Source: Microbacterium yannicii (GTDB taxonomy: Bacteria; Actinomycetota; Actinomycetes; Actinomycetales; Microbacteriaceae). Taken from it: a stretch of 64,000 nt of DNA. Numbering within the stretch: the first letter of the stretch is position 1; every line of letters starts with the position of its first letter. The DNA is taken from positions 1 through 64,000 of the forward strand of contig NZ_JAMXMB010000018.1 of NCBI RefSeq assembly GCF_024055635.1, given 5' to 3'. Below are positions 52,728-62,164 of the stretch, piece by piece. The position numbers and the translations under genes were made by a program. Below the pieces are notes generated by a model. That model was not told the DNA's origin, ran no database searches, and saw only the letters and a program-made list of their open reading frames with translations.

Positions 52728-54874
52728 CCGAAGCCGCCCATCATCCTGCCGCCCTGATCCCGCGCGAGAGCGCGCCTGCCGTACCGGTCACGGTCACCTC
52801 CCCGGACTCCGCGCCGGTCACGAGCCGCGCGCGCGTCGGAGCGTTCGAGCTGCGCTGGCGGGACGACGCACCGGCCGCGCTGGTGGTGCCCTCCTCGACG
52901 CACAGCGGCCGGCCGGGGATCGGCCTCATCGAGGTGTTCACCGCGGTCGAGCAGCGGGCCCGTACCAGCCAGGCGTACTGGCGGTCGGCCGTCGGCGAGC
53001 GGCTGCGCGTGCAGGGCTCCCAGGTCATCGCCGAGCCTGATGCCGTGCGCGCCGTCATCGTGCAGAGCGACGCGATCAGCGGGATCGAGGTGCGGACCAC
53101 GGTGACCGCGCCCACCGGCACCGCGTCGGTGCGCGTGGAGAGCGAGATCCGCAATGCGGGGCGCGAGACCGTCGTAGTCACCGCGATCTCGTCGGCGACG
53201 ATCGGGTTCGGTGGCTCGGCGAGCGACCTGGACGCGATGATGTGGGGCTCGGCCGCGAGCGAGTGGCTCGCCGAGAACAGGTGGAGCGAGGTGCCGCTGC
53301 GCACGCTGCTGCCCGACATCGCACTTGCGCTCCACGACCAGGACGCGCGCGGGCACGCCGGACTCACCAGCCATGGAGCCTGGTCGAGCGGCGAGCACGT
53401 GCCCTGCGGCTACATCTCGCGCGAGGACGGCGAGACGCTGGCGTGGCAGATCGAGACGAGCGCAGGCTGGCGTGCCGACCTCTGCCAGACACAGGAGGGC
53501 GGCGTGCTGTCGCTGCTCGGCCCGACCGATCTCGAGCACCAGTTCGCGCACGAACTGCTGCCCGGTGAGGCGTTCACCGCCGTGCCCGTCGCGCTGGCGG
53601 TGACGACGGCGCGCACGCGAGCGCCGGGCAACGCGCTCGCCGAGCTCACGCGGTACCGGCGCTGGCTGCGCGGTGCCGCCGTGGGCGGGCAGCACCTGCC
53701 GGTCGTCTACAACGACTTCATGAACACGCTGATGGGGCAGCCGACCACCGACAAGCTGCTGCCGCTGGTCCGCCGTGCGGCAGAGGCGGGCGTCGAGGTG
53801 TTCTGCATCGACGCCGGATGGTTCGCGGATCCTGCGATCGGCGACTGGTGGTCGACCGTGGGCGAATGGCGTGAGGCGCCGACACGGTTCCCCGACGGCG
53901 GACTGCGGCGCGTGATCGATGCGATCCGCGATGCCGGCATGGCGCCCGGCCTGTGGCTCGAGCCCGAGGTGGTGGGCATCGACAGCCCCGCCTCCTCGCG
54001 GCTTCCCGACGACGCGTTCTTCCAGCGGTTCGGGCAACGCGTGCAGGAGGACCGCCGCTACCACCTCGATTTCCGGCATCCGGCCGCTCGCGCCCATCTC
54101 GATGCGACGGTCGACCACCTCGTCGAGGAGCTCGGCATCCGCTATCTGAAGCTCGACTACAACATCAATCCCGGCGCGGGTACGGAGCACCACGCCACGG
54201 CGGCAGGCGATGGGCTTCTCGGCCACACGCGCGCATTCCGTGACTGGCTGGTGCGGGTGCAGCAGCGCCACCCGTCGCTGCTGGTCGAGAACTGCAGCTC
54301 CGGCGCGATGCGCGCCGACTACGCGCTGCTGGCCGTGACGCACCTGCAGTCGACGAGCGACCAGCAGGACTTCCGGCTGTACCCGCCGATCGCGGCGTCG
54401 GCTCCGGCATCCGTCCTCCCCGAGCAGTGCGGCAACTGGGCCTACCCCGCGCGCGACATGAGCGACGAGGAGACCGCGTTCACGCTCGTGACCGGGCTGA
54501 GCGGTCGGCTGTACGTGTCGGGGTTCCTCGATGACCTGCGGCCGGCCCAACGTGCGCGGATCGCCGAGGCGATCGCGCTGCACAAGGAGCTGCGCGAGTC
54601 ACTCCGAACGGCGTTGCCGTTCTGGCCGCTGGGGCTTCCGGCATGGGACGACGAAGCGATATGCCTCGGACTGCATACGCCGGACGGCGACCTGCTGTTC
54701 GTGTGGGATCGGGATGCCGCCCCCGCCGCGTTCACGATCCCCGGGGTGTCGAGCGCCGAGGTGCTGTTCCCCGCCGATGCGGCCGACTGGCGCCTCGGCG
54801 CCGGCACCGCGGGGCTGGAGGTGTCGACGCCGGCCGGGATCGGCGCGCGCGTGCTGCGGGTGACCCGTGGCTGA
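52724..54874 (+). CDS. GH36 alpha-galactosidase
   Basis: 716 residues: N-terminal beta-sandwich (about 30-320), (beta/alpha)8 barrel and C-terminal beta domain. Barrel motifs: CIDAGWFADPAIGDWWSTVG, LWLEPEVVGIDS, the nucleophile loop YLKLDYNINPGAG (Asp near 478), and ENCSSGAMRADYALL with the acid/base Asp near 532. Removes alpha-linked galactose from oligosaccharides with retention. No signal peptide, so it acts on imported oligosaccharides. GTG 52724 overlaps the preceding stop. Confidence 0.92.
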   Translation: MTEAAHHPAALIPRESAPAVPVTVTSPDSAPVTSRARVGAFELRWRDDAPAALVVPSSTHSGRPGIGLIEVFTAVEQRARTSQAYWRSAVGERLRVQGSQVIAEPDAVRAVIVQSDAISGIEVRTTVTAPTGTASVRVESEIRNAGRETVVVTAISSATIGFGGSASDLDAMMWGSAASEWLAENRWSEVPLRTLLPDIALALHDQDARGHAGLTSHGAWSSGEHVPCGYISREDGETLAWQIETSAGWRADLCQTQEGGVLSLLGPTDLEHQFAHELLPGEAFTAVPVALAVTTARTRAPGNALAELTRYRRWLRGAAVGGQHLPVVYNDFMNTLMGQPTTDKLLPLVRRAAEAGVEVFCIDAGWFADPAIGDWWSTVGEWREAPTRFPDGGLRRVIDAIRDAGMAPGLWLEPEVVGIDSPASSRLPDDAFFQRFGQRVQEDRRYHLDFRHPAARAHLDATVDHLVEELGIRYLKLDYNINPGAGTEHHATAAGDGLLGHTRAFRDWLVRVQQRHPSLLVENCSSGAMRADYALLAVTHLQSTSDQQDFRLYPPIAASAPASVLPEQCGNWAYPARDMSDEETAFTLVTGLSGRLYVSGFLDDLRPAQRARIAEAIALHKELRESLRTALPFWPLGLPAWDDEAICLGLHTPDGDLLFVWDRDAAPAAFTIPGVSSAEVLFPADAADWRLGAGTAGLEVSTPAGIGARVLRVTRG

Positions 54875-55784
54875 GCGCGGCACGATCCGGCCGGGACGCG
54901 TGTTCACGGACGACCGCGGGCGGACGGCGCAGCTGCACGGTATCGGCCTGCAGCGCGTCGGCGACCGGTGGCTCGCGTGGGGCGAGGACAAGGCGGCGGG
55001 GGACCGGTTCACGGCCGTCGCCTGCTACTCGTCCCGCGATCTCGCCGACTGGCGCTACGAGGGCGACGCACTGACGGCCGCCGACGGCGACCTCGCACCC
55101 GACCGCGTCGTCGAGCGCCCCAAGGTGCTGCAGCGACCCGACGGACGCTGGGTGATGCTGGTGCACGTCGACGGCCCAGTCGACGGCGAGCCCGGGGACT
55201 ACGCCTTCGCGCGCGTCGGCTACGCGATCGCCGATCGCCCCGAGGGGCCGTACGCGTACGTGCGCAGCGAGCGTCCGCTCGGCAACCTGAGCCGCGACAT
55301 CGGCGTCTACCAGGAGGGCGGTGTCGGCTACTTGCTGTCGGAGGACCGCGACCACGGGCTGCACATCTACCGCCTGCGCGACGACCATCTCGGCGTCGAG
55401 TCGGTCGTCGCGACGCTTCGCCAGCAGGCGAATCCGGCGATCGGCTACGAGTCCCCGACCCTGGTGCGCCACGACGGCCGCTACTACCTGTTCGGCTCCG
55501 ACCTCACCGGCTGGAGCATGAACGACAACATGTACACGAGCGCCCCGGCGCTCGAGGGGCCATGGGACCCGTGGCGCCCCATCGCGACGCCCGGCACCCG
55601 CACCTTCGAGTCGCAGGTGAGCGTGGTCGCCCCGGTCGGTGACGGGTACGTCTACGTCGGCGACCGCTGGGACCCGGAGCGCCTCGCCGAATCGCCTGCG
55701 GTGTGGCTGCCGCTGCGCATCGACGACGGCCGCGTGCAGCTGGAGTGGCGCGACCATTGGAGCGTCGAGGAACTCGGCGCATGA
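54867..55784 (+). CDS. GH43 five-bladed propeller enzyme, exo-beta-1,3-galactanase-like
   Basis: 305 residues of five-bladed beta-propeller type. CYSSRDLADWRYEGDAL, RVVERPKVLQRPDG, LSRDIGVYQEGGVGYLLSED, ESPTLVRHDGRYYLFGSDLT and TFESQVSVV closely follow the block order of GH43 subfamily 24/34 enzymes, which release galactose from beta-1,3-galactan or act on related galactosides. The ERPK and ESPT glutamates fit the acid/base positions; the usual Asp base is less clear. No signal peptide, hence intracellular. Overlaps the GH36 stop by eight bases. Confidence 0.75.
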   Translation: MAERGTIRPGRVFTDDRGRTAQLHGIGLQRVGDRWLAWGEDKAAGDRFTAVACYSSRDLADWRYEGDALTAADGDLAPDRVVERPKVLQRPDGRWVMLVHVDGPVDGEPGDYAFARVGYAIADRPEGPYAYVRSERPLGNLSRDIGVYQEGGVGYLLSEDRDHGLHIYRLRDDHLGVESVVATLRQQANPAIGYESPTLVRHDGRYYLFGSDLTGWSMNDNMYTSAPALEGPWDPWRPIATPGTRTFESQVSVVAPVGDGYVYVGDRWDPERLAESPAVWLPLRIDDGRVQLEWRDHWSVEELGA

Positions 55785-56743
55785 GGGCGGCACTGCTGAT
55801 GGACCCCGCGCTCGTGCCGTTCGTGTTCGGCGAGCGGGAACGCGCCCGCCTGGGGGAGATCCTCGAGATCGACACGACGGTCGCCGCGACCTCCCTCGCG
55901 AGCGTCCCGGACCCGTCCGGCGTCAACCTGCTGATCGCCGGCTGGGGGGCCAAGATCGGCCCCGGCGACCTGGACGCCCTGCCCGGCGTGCGGGGGATCG
56001 TGCACTGGAGCGGCGGAAACGGCGTGCTCGACGCGGATGCCGCGGCCCGCGGCATCCGCATCTCCACCGCGAAGGCGGCCAACGCGATCCCGGTCGCAGA
56101 GTTCACCCTCGCGATGATCACTCTCGCCGCGAAGGACGCCTTCTGGGCGTCGCGTCGCTACACCTCCGAGCAGCGGTTCGTCGACCGCGAGGCCGAACTG
56201 CCCGACACCGGGCTGTACGGCACGACTGTCGGGATCGTCGGCGCCTCGACCATCGGCCGGCTCGTCATGCAGCGGCTGCGAGACACCGACGTGCGCGTGC
56301 TGCTGTACGACCCGTACGCGACGACGGCCGACGCAGAGGCCTTCGGAGCCGAGTTCGTCGACGACCTCGGCGCGCTCGCCGCCCGCACCGATCTGCTGTC
56401 GATCCACGCGCCTGAGATGCCGTCGACCATCGGCATGGTCTCGTCCGACGTGCTCGCCGCTCTGCCCGACGGTGCGACAGTGATCAACACCGCCCGGGGC
56501 GCGCTGGTGGATCAGGACGCCCTCGTCGCCGAGCTGCAGCGCGGCCGGCTGCGGGCGATCCTCGACGTCACCGAGCCCGACCCGCTGCCCGCCGGGCATC
56601 CGCTGTACGAGCTGCCGAACGCGTTCCTCACTCCGCACCTGGCGGGCTCGATGGGCAATGAGCTGCGCCGGCTGGGTGAGGTCGCGCTCGCCGAGATCGA
56701 GTGCTTCGTCGCCGGCGAGCCCTTCGCGCACCCGGTGCTGTGA
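55781..56743 (+). CDS. D-2-hydroxyacid dehydrogenase family protein
   Basis: 320 residues. NAD-binding fold with VGIVGASTIGRLVMQRL, where the middle glycine of GxGxxG is Ser (GASTIG), and catalytic residues INTARGALVDQDAL (Arg), DVTEPDPL (Glu) and LTPHLAGSMG (His). These complete the Arg-Glu-His triad, so the enzyme is probably active. Its place among glycosidase genes suggests reduction or oxidation of a sugar acid from the degraded polymer, unproven. ATG 55781 overlaps the upstream stop. Confidence 0.85.
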   Translation: MRAALLMDPALVPFVFGERERARLGEILEIDTTVAATSLASVPDPSGVNLLIAGWGAKIGPGDLDALPGVRGIVHWSGGNGVLDADAAARGIRISTAKAANAIPVAEFTLAMITLAAKDAFWASRRYTSEQRFVDREAELPDTGLYGTTVGIVGASTIGRLVMQRLRDTDVRVLLYDPYATTADAEAFGAEFVDDLGALAARTDLLSIHAPEMPSTIGMVSSDVLAALPDGATVINTARGALVDQDALVAELQRGRLRAILDVTEPDPLPAGHPLYELPNAFLTPHLAGSMGNELRRLGEVALAEIECFVAGEPFAHPVL

Positions 56744-56760
56744 CCATCCCTGGAGCAACC

Positions 56761-58350
56761 GTGCCCGTGATCCACAACCCGATCCTCCGCGGGTTCAACC
56801 CCGACCCGTCGATCCTGCGCGTCGGCGACGACTACTACATCGCCACCAGCACGTTCGAGTTCCACCCGGCGGTGCGCCTGCACCACTCGCGCGATCTCGT
56901 GACCTGGACGACGATCGGTCACGCCCTGGACGACGGCTTCGCGCTGCGCGGCATCCCGGACTCCGGCGGGGTGTGGGCGCCGAGTCTGACGCACGCCGAC
57001 GGCAGGTTCTGGCTCGCCTACTCGATCGTGCGGACGATGGACGGCGACGACAAGGACATCGACAACTACCTCGTCACCGCCGACGCCATCACCGGGCCGT
57101 GGAGCGAGCCGGTGCATCTGGGATCGCGCGGGTTCGACTTCTCGTTCTTCCACGACACCGACGGCACGCACTGGGTCGTCGGCGTGCAGTGGGACCAGCG
57201 CCCCGAGCATCCATCCTTCTCCGGGCTGGTGGTGGAGCAGTATCTGCCCGCGGAGCGCCGCACGAGCGGGGAGGCCGTCCGCATCTACCGGGAGGACGGC
57301 CTCGTCGAGGGTCCCAACCTCTACCGCATCGGCGATTGGTACCACCTCCTCATCGCCGCCGGAGGCACGGGGTGGAACCACGGGATCACCCTGGCGCGGT
57401 CCCGCAGCCTGCTCGGGCCGTACGAGCGCGACCCGCGTGAGGCAGTGCTGACGACCCGCGATGCACCGGGGCATCCGCTCCAGAAGGCCGGCCACGGCGA
57501 GCTCGTGCAGGCGCCCGACGGCCGGTGGTGGCTGGCGCACCTGGCCAGCCGGCCCACACTGCACCTGGGCGAGCGCTACAGCACGCTGGGACGCGAGACG
57601 TGCCTGCAACGGGTCGTGTTCGACGACGAGGGCTGGCTGCGGCCCGCCGACGGCGGCCACCACGCGAGCGTGGAGGTCGCGGTTGCCGGCGAGTGGGAGG
57701 GGACGGATGCCGCACCCGGCCCCCGCGGCTGGACCGACGACTTCGACACCGACGTGCTCGACAGCCGACGATGGTCCACGCTCCGCGCGGCGCTGCCGGT
57801 CGAGGTCGCGGATCTCGACACGCGGCCGGGATGGCTGCGGCTCCGAGGGGGGCACTCCGCGGCATCCGTCTTCGACCAGTCCATGATCCTGACGCGCGTC
57901 GAGGAGCATCGCGCCTCGTTCGAGGTGCTGCTGGACGCCGCGCCGCGCAGCCCGCGGGAGGCCGCCGGGCCGATCGCCTGGTACGACCGGTCGGGCTGGA
58001 TCTGGCTGCAGGTCACCCACGACGAGGACGACGGCCGGCACCTGCGCGTGGTGCGCCGAGACGGCGGGGTCACGACGAGGTCCGCGCCGGTCGCCGTGCC
58101 TTCGGGTCCGCTGAGGCTGCGGCTGGAGCTCGACGGCCCGGACCTGCGGTGCGCGTGGACCGATCCCGGCGAGGGGGAGTGGATGCCGCTCCCCGGTGTT
58201 CAGCCTGCCTGGACGCTGTCGGACGACCACGGGCCGCGACTGCGGTTCACCGGCCTGTTCTTCGGCCTGCGCGCGGACGACCTCGACGGCCGTGGCTGGA
58301 CGGTCGACGTCGATCGCGTCGACGTGCGATTCGTGCCCGACGCGGGCTGA
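56761..58350 (+). CDS. GH43 beta-xylosidase / alpha-L-arabinofuranosidase
   Basis: 529 residues: five-bladed propeller (about 1-300) with NPILRGFNPDPSILRVGDDY (base Asp15), DGTHWVVGVQWDQRPEHPSF, and the acid motif LVEGPNLYRIGDWYHLLIA, then a C-terminal beta-sandwich (about 330-529) that closes the active site, as in XynB-type GH43 enzymes. No signal peptide. Start GTG 56761 is preferred because GGAG lies six bases upstream; GTG 56740 overlaps the dehydrogenase stop and is possible. Last gene of the transporter operon. Confidence 0.9.
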   Translation: MPVIHNPILRGFNPDPSILRVGDDYYIATSTFEFHPAVRLHHSRDLVTWTTIGHALDDGFALRGIPDSGGVWAPSLTHADGRFWLAYSIVRTMDGDDKDIDNYLVTADAITGPWSEPVHLGSRGFDFSFFHDTDGTHWVVGVQWDQRPEHPSFSGLVVEQYLPAERRTSGEAVRIYREDGLVEGPNLYRIGDWYHLLIAAGGTGWNHGITLARSRSLLGPYERDPREAVLTTRDAPGHPLQKAGHGELVQAPDGRWWLAHLASRPTLHLGERYSTLGRETCLQRVVFDDEGWLRPADGGHHASVEVAVAGEWEGTDAAPGPRGWTDDFDTDVLDSRRWSTLRAALPVEVADLDTRPGWLRLRGGHSAASVFDQSMILTRVEEHRASFEVLLDAAPRSPREAAGPIAWYDRSGWIWLQVTHDEDDGRHLRVVRRDGGVTTRSAPVAVPSGPLRLRLELDGPDLRCAWTDPGEGEWMPLPGVQPAWTLSDDHGPRLRFTGLFFGLRADDLDGRGWTVDVDRVDVRFVPDAG

Positions 58351-58392
58351 ATCACCCCTTGACGTCGGCCGTCGCGGACGTCATGGTTAAGC

Positions 58393-58407
58393 GGCAAACG
58401 TTATCCA
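58393..58407. promoter_or_regulatory. LacI-type operator before the secreted enzyme
   Basis: GGCAAACGTTATCCA, 15 bases before ATG 58422, nearly identical to 48546-48560 (GGCAAACGTTGTCCA). Links the secreted enzyme to the same regulator as the transporter. Confidence 0.65.
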
Positions 58408-58421
58408 ACAAGGAGAGATCG

Positions 58422-61400
58422 ATGAAGATCGACCACAGACGCCGGACGCGTCGCAGCCTCGGCGCCCTCACCGCGGCGGCGCTGACCCTCGCCGGGCTCA
58501 CCGCCCTGCAGCCGGCAGCCGCCGAAGAACCGGCGGCCGCGGCATCCATCCCCGCGATCGTCCGCACGGTCAGCGATGCCGGCTTCACCCACCCCGGGAT
58601 CGGCTTCACCGCGGACCACCTCGAGAACATGCGCACCCAGGTGCTCGCCGGGGTAGACCCCTGGGCCAGCTACTACGAAGCCATGACCCAGACGAAGTAC
58701 GCGGCGCGCACCTTCTGGGCCGAGAACGCGAAGCCCGGCACGGATATCCCGAAGAACGACGCGTATGCGGATGCCGGCATGCGCTCGAGCGCGCTGCGCG
58801 ACAGCCTCGGCGCGATGGCGCAGGCGCTCGAATACGTCGTGACGGGAGACGAGCAGTACCGCGCGAACGCCCTGCACATCCTGCGCACGTGGAGCAGCCT
58901 CGACCCGGCGAAGTACGCCTACTTCGCCGACGCACACATCCACACCGGCGTGCCGCTGTACTACATGCTGATCGCGGCCGAGGTCGTGCGTGGCACCGCA
59001 CCGGCGAACACCTCCCTCGACGGGTACGACCTGCGCTGGACCGACGAGGACCAGCAGCGCATCGAAGACAACCTCGTGCGTCCGGTGCTCGACACGTTCC
59101 TGTCCTCGCAGAACCGACTGTGGAACCAGCATCTGTACGGCGTCATCGGCATGGTCGCCGCCGCCATCTTCCTCGACGACGCAGACCTCTACGCCCAGCG
59201 CGTGGAGTGGTTCACGGTCAACGCGGGCTACCAGAGCGAGCACGACCTGTACGGCGGGAACGTCAACGGCGCGCTCGCCTCCCTCTTCCGCGAGATCCCG
59301 GCCGATGCTCCCGGCAACACCACCGGCGCACCCTTCGTGCAGCACATGGAGATGCTGCGGGACCAGGCTCACGGGCAGGGCGACGTCGACATCTTCGTCG
59401 CCCTGGCGCGCCTCGTCGACAATCAGGGCACGACCCTCGACCCGGTCGCGGGCACCGTCTCGACCGCACCCGACGCGGTGTCGCCCTACCGGTTCCTCGA
59501 CAACCGCATCCTCGCCGGCGCCGACACCTTCGACGCCTTCATGATGGGCGAAGAGGTGCCCTACATCCCGGCCAACGAGGGTGGCGCCATCTCGCAGGCG
59601 TACCGCGGCCGCCTTCAGGATCCGATGAGCGAGGCGTATCTGCAGTACCGCTACGTCGCCGGTGTCGACGTCGAGACCGAGGCGCCGCACGTGGCCGAGC
59701 TCTACGCGCACCGGGACGGGCCGCTGTACTACTACGGCACCGGCGTGCAGAACTTCTGGAACGACCGCGGCTCGGACTACACCGCTGCCGAGTACTGGGT
59801 GGCGTTCCCGGAACAGCTCGCCGAGGTGCCGGGCGCGGCCGCGCCGCTGGCCGACGGTCCCGAGCTCTCGACGGCGAGCTTCGGCACGCCGCTGGGCGGG
59901 GGAGCGCAGCGCGAGACGGACGGGGACGGCACCGAATTCATCCGGCTCGACGCGGCGGCGGACGACGCGCAGCTCGCCGTGCGGCGCGCGGTGTGGTCGG
60001 ACAGGACCAAGACCGCCCTCGTCGGGATCAAGGTCCGCAGCGACGGAGTCGCCCGGCTCCAGGTCGCGCGCACGTCGGCGGAGCAGCAGTTCGCGGAGGT
60101 CGTCGTGCCCGACACCGGTGGCCAGTGGCGCTCCGTCTGGCTCGACGTGAACGCCGACAAGGCGCCCGCAGCCGTCGGCGACAACATCGTCTTCCTGAAG
60201 GCCACCGGGTCGGATGCCACGGTCGACGTCGCGGGCGTGCTCGCGCAGGCGAACGGCGTGCTGACGCCGCCCATGTTCGCCGACGCCCCGGCCGTCGACG
60301 TCATGGCAGTCGCCGGCGAGCCGTGGGCGCGGGCCTTCCCGACGACGGACACCGGCGGCGGGGTTCAGCTGGAGCTGCAGAACGCGCCCGCGGGCGCGGG
60401 ACTGGCCGGTGACACCGTCAGCTGGACGCCCACGCGGAAGGGTGCGACCGACATGATCGTCGCCGCATCCGACGGGACCACCGTGACGGCGCTTCCCCTC
60501 GCGATCACCGTCGCCCCGAACCGCGCGTCGGCGATCGGCAAGCTGGTCGATTGCATCGACGGCGGTGCCGAGCTGTACACGACGACGAGCTGGCAGCAGG
60601 TGGAGACGCTGCAGGCGCAGGCGCGTGAGGCGCGCAAGACGGCGAGCTCCGCCGAGTTCGCCGACCTGCTCGCCCGGTTGGGTGACGCGATCGACGGTCT
60701 GCAGCGGCTCAACCCGCAGCTGCCGGACGGCTCGCTCGACTACACCGGCATCGTGAGCGCGCCCGCGCTCACCTCGTCGCAGCTGCGGGCGCTGGCCGAC
60801 GGCGACAACCAGACGTCGTGGGGTGACCAGCGGGTGCCGGCCGTCGTCTTCGACTTCGGCCCCGGGTTCCGCCTCACCGCGGAGGCGTTCGGCTTCCAGG
60901 CCCGGGACACCTTCCCGAACCGGGCCGAAGGGACCAACGTGTACGGCTCCGATGACGGCGCGACGTGGACGCTGCTGACCGAACACCCCAACGCCGGGCA
61001 GGATGCCGCGATCGAATGGATCGCTGTGCGGGAGGACGTCCGCGACCAGCGGTTCCGGTTCGTGAAGTTCCAGGTCGACGAGCCGGGCGTCCCCTCGGAT
61101 CCCGCCTTCCCGGGCATCTGGAGCATCGCCGACATACGGATCGACGGCGTGCGCAGCGAGGCGACGGGCACCATGGACACGGTCACCATGACCTCGCCCG
61201 ACGGCGTGGCCGGCCGGGTGGTCGCCGGCGACCGCGTCGAGATCGCGATGACCGGTCCCGCGGGCAACACGGATGTGGCGGTGAGCGTGCTCGGTGAGCA
61301 GGCACAGGTCACCGCGTCCGCTCCCGGCGAATGGCTGGCCACCGCGGCGCTTCCTGCCGGTGCCCCGGCGGGCGCCGGCGTCACGTTCCAGATCACGTTC

Positions 61401-61919
61401 ACCACCCCCGACGGCAGGCCGGCCGACCCGGTGGCGGCGACCACGGACGGGTCGAAGCTGTTCCTGTCGACCGACGTCGGTCTCGTCGACGACGCATTCC
61501 GTGCGGCCACCGTGCGGCGTCCGGACGGTGTCGTCGACGCCGCGTGGACCCAGTACACGGCGAAGATGTTCGACGGCGACGCCACGACCCACTCCGACAC
61601 GCGCCTCAACGCGGGCACGTACGGCAACATCTGGGACTTCGGCGCCGGCACCCGCGTGACGCTCACCGGCGCCGAGCTGCTCGTCCGGCAGGACGGCTAC
61701 GGCACGTCGCGGATCGCCGACATGCGGCTGGAGGGGTCCAACGACCTGATCTCCTGGGCGCGGCTGACTCCCGCGGTGCCGGCCAAGACGCTGGAATGGC
61801 AGCGCTGGGCGGTGGCGGGGAGCACGGCCTACCGCTACATCCGCATCGCGAACGGACAGATCCTCGGGGTCGCCGAGCTTCACCTGTTCGGGACGGTCGA
61901 CAGGGGCACCGCAGGGTAG
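58422..61919 (+). CDS. Large secreted lyase-like protein with discoidin domains
   Basis: 1165 residues. Signal peptide (about 1-35, LTALQPAAAEEPA). Residues ~80-410 look like an alginate-lyase-type (alpha/alpha) barrel: RSSALRDSLGAMAQALEYVV, YFADAHIHTGVPLYYMLIAA, NRLWNQHLYGVIGMVAAAIF and HDLYGGNVNGALASL. Next come a beta domain (~480-630), an Ig-like segment, a helical FIVAR-like stretch (~705-765), and two F5/8-type C domains (~780-925 and ~1040-1165) that would bind glycan. No LPxTG, so it is released. Cleaves or binds a uronate- or galactose-containing polymer by context; catalytic residues not confirmed. GGAGAG before ATG 58422. Confidence 0.85.
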   Translation: MKIDHRRRTRRSLGALTAAALTLAGLTALQPAAAEEPAAAASIPAIVRTVSDAGFTHPGIGFTADHLENMRTQVLAGVDPWASYYEAMTQTKYAARTFWAENAKPGTDIPKNDAYADAGMRSSALRDSLGAMAQALEYVVTGDEQYRANALHILRTWSSLDPAKYAYFADAHIHTGVPLYYMLIAAEVVRGTAPANTSLDGYDLRWTDEDQQRIEDNLVRPVLDTFLSSQNRLWNQHLYGVIGMVAAAIFLDDADLYAQRVEWFTVNAGYQSEHDLYGGNVNGALASLFREIPADAPGNTTGAPFVQHMEMLRDQAHGQGDVDIFVALARLVDNQGTTLDPVAGTVSTAPDAVSPYRFLDNRILAGADTFDAFMMGEEVPYIPANEGGAISQAYRGRLQDPMSEAYLQYRYVAGVDVETEAPHVAELYAHRDGPLYYYGTGVQNFWNDRGSDYTAAEYWVAFPEQLAEVPGAAAPLADGPELSTASFGTPLGGGAQRETDGDGTEFIRLDAAADDAQLAVRRAVWSDRTKTALVGIKVRSDGVARLQVARTSAEQQFAEVVVPDTGGQWRSVWLDVNADKAPAAVGDNIVFLKATGSDATVDVAGVLAQANGVLTPPMFADAPAVDVMAVAGEPWARAFPTTDTGGGVQLELQNAPAGAGLAGDTVSWTPTRKGATDMIVAASDGTTVTALPLAITVAPNRASAIGKLVDCIDGGAELYTTTSWQQVETLQAQAREARKTASSAEFADLLARLGDAIDGLQRLNPQLPDGSLDYTGIVSAPALTSSQLRALADGDNQTSWGDQRVPAVVFDFGPGFRLTAEAFGFQARDTFPNRAEGTNVYGSDDGATWTLLTEHPNAGQDAAIEWIAVREDVRDQRFRFVKFQVDEPGVPSDPAFPGIWSIADIRIDGVRSEATGTMDTVTMTSPDGVAGRVVAGDRVEIAMTGPAGNTDVAVSVLGEQAQVTASAPGEWLATAALPAGAPAGAGVTFQITFTTPDGRPADPVAATTDGSKLFLSTDVGLVDDAFRAATVRRPDGVVDAAWTQYTAKMFDGDATTHSDTRLNAGTYGNIWDFGAGTRVTLTGAELLVRQDGYGTSRIADMRLEGSNDLISWARLTPAVPAKTLEWQRWAVAGSTAYRYIRIANGQILGVAELHLFGTVDRGTAG

Positions 61920-62164
61920 GCCGGTGCGGGGAGCACTTCAGCTTTCTGAGCGACGAACGTCATCGATTTGAGACATGAGACTCCCAGTCCTTAGAGTGTC
62001 GAGGGTGCTCGCACCTGGGGGACGAGCACGGCGATCCGTGCGAAGGCCCCATGCCGTCGCGCGGAGGACCGGGTCGGTGCCGGGTTCTGGGGACCCGGCA
62101 CCGGATCTCGGCCCCGGTTCGTCGACGGTCTGCGCCACCCGGGATCCCGCGGGATAATCGGAGG
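61920..62164. other. Intergenic 245 bp with probable promoter
   Basis: No gene. TTGAGA (61968-61973), a 17-base spacer and TTAGAG (61991-61996) form a reasonable sigma70-type promoter reading toward the TetR gene. The remainder is unremarkable G/C-rich DNA. Confidence 0.4.

Noticed and set aside
58401..61883. A very long minus-strand open frame (over 1100 codons) opposite the secreted lyase-like gene
   Set aside because: Antisense open frames are routine in high-GC DNA; its translation is Arg/Asp/Val/Gly-rich low complexity with no domain, and the plus-strand gene has a signal peptide and recognisable domains.
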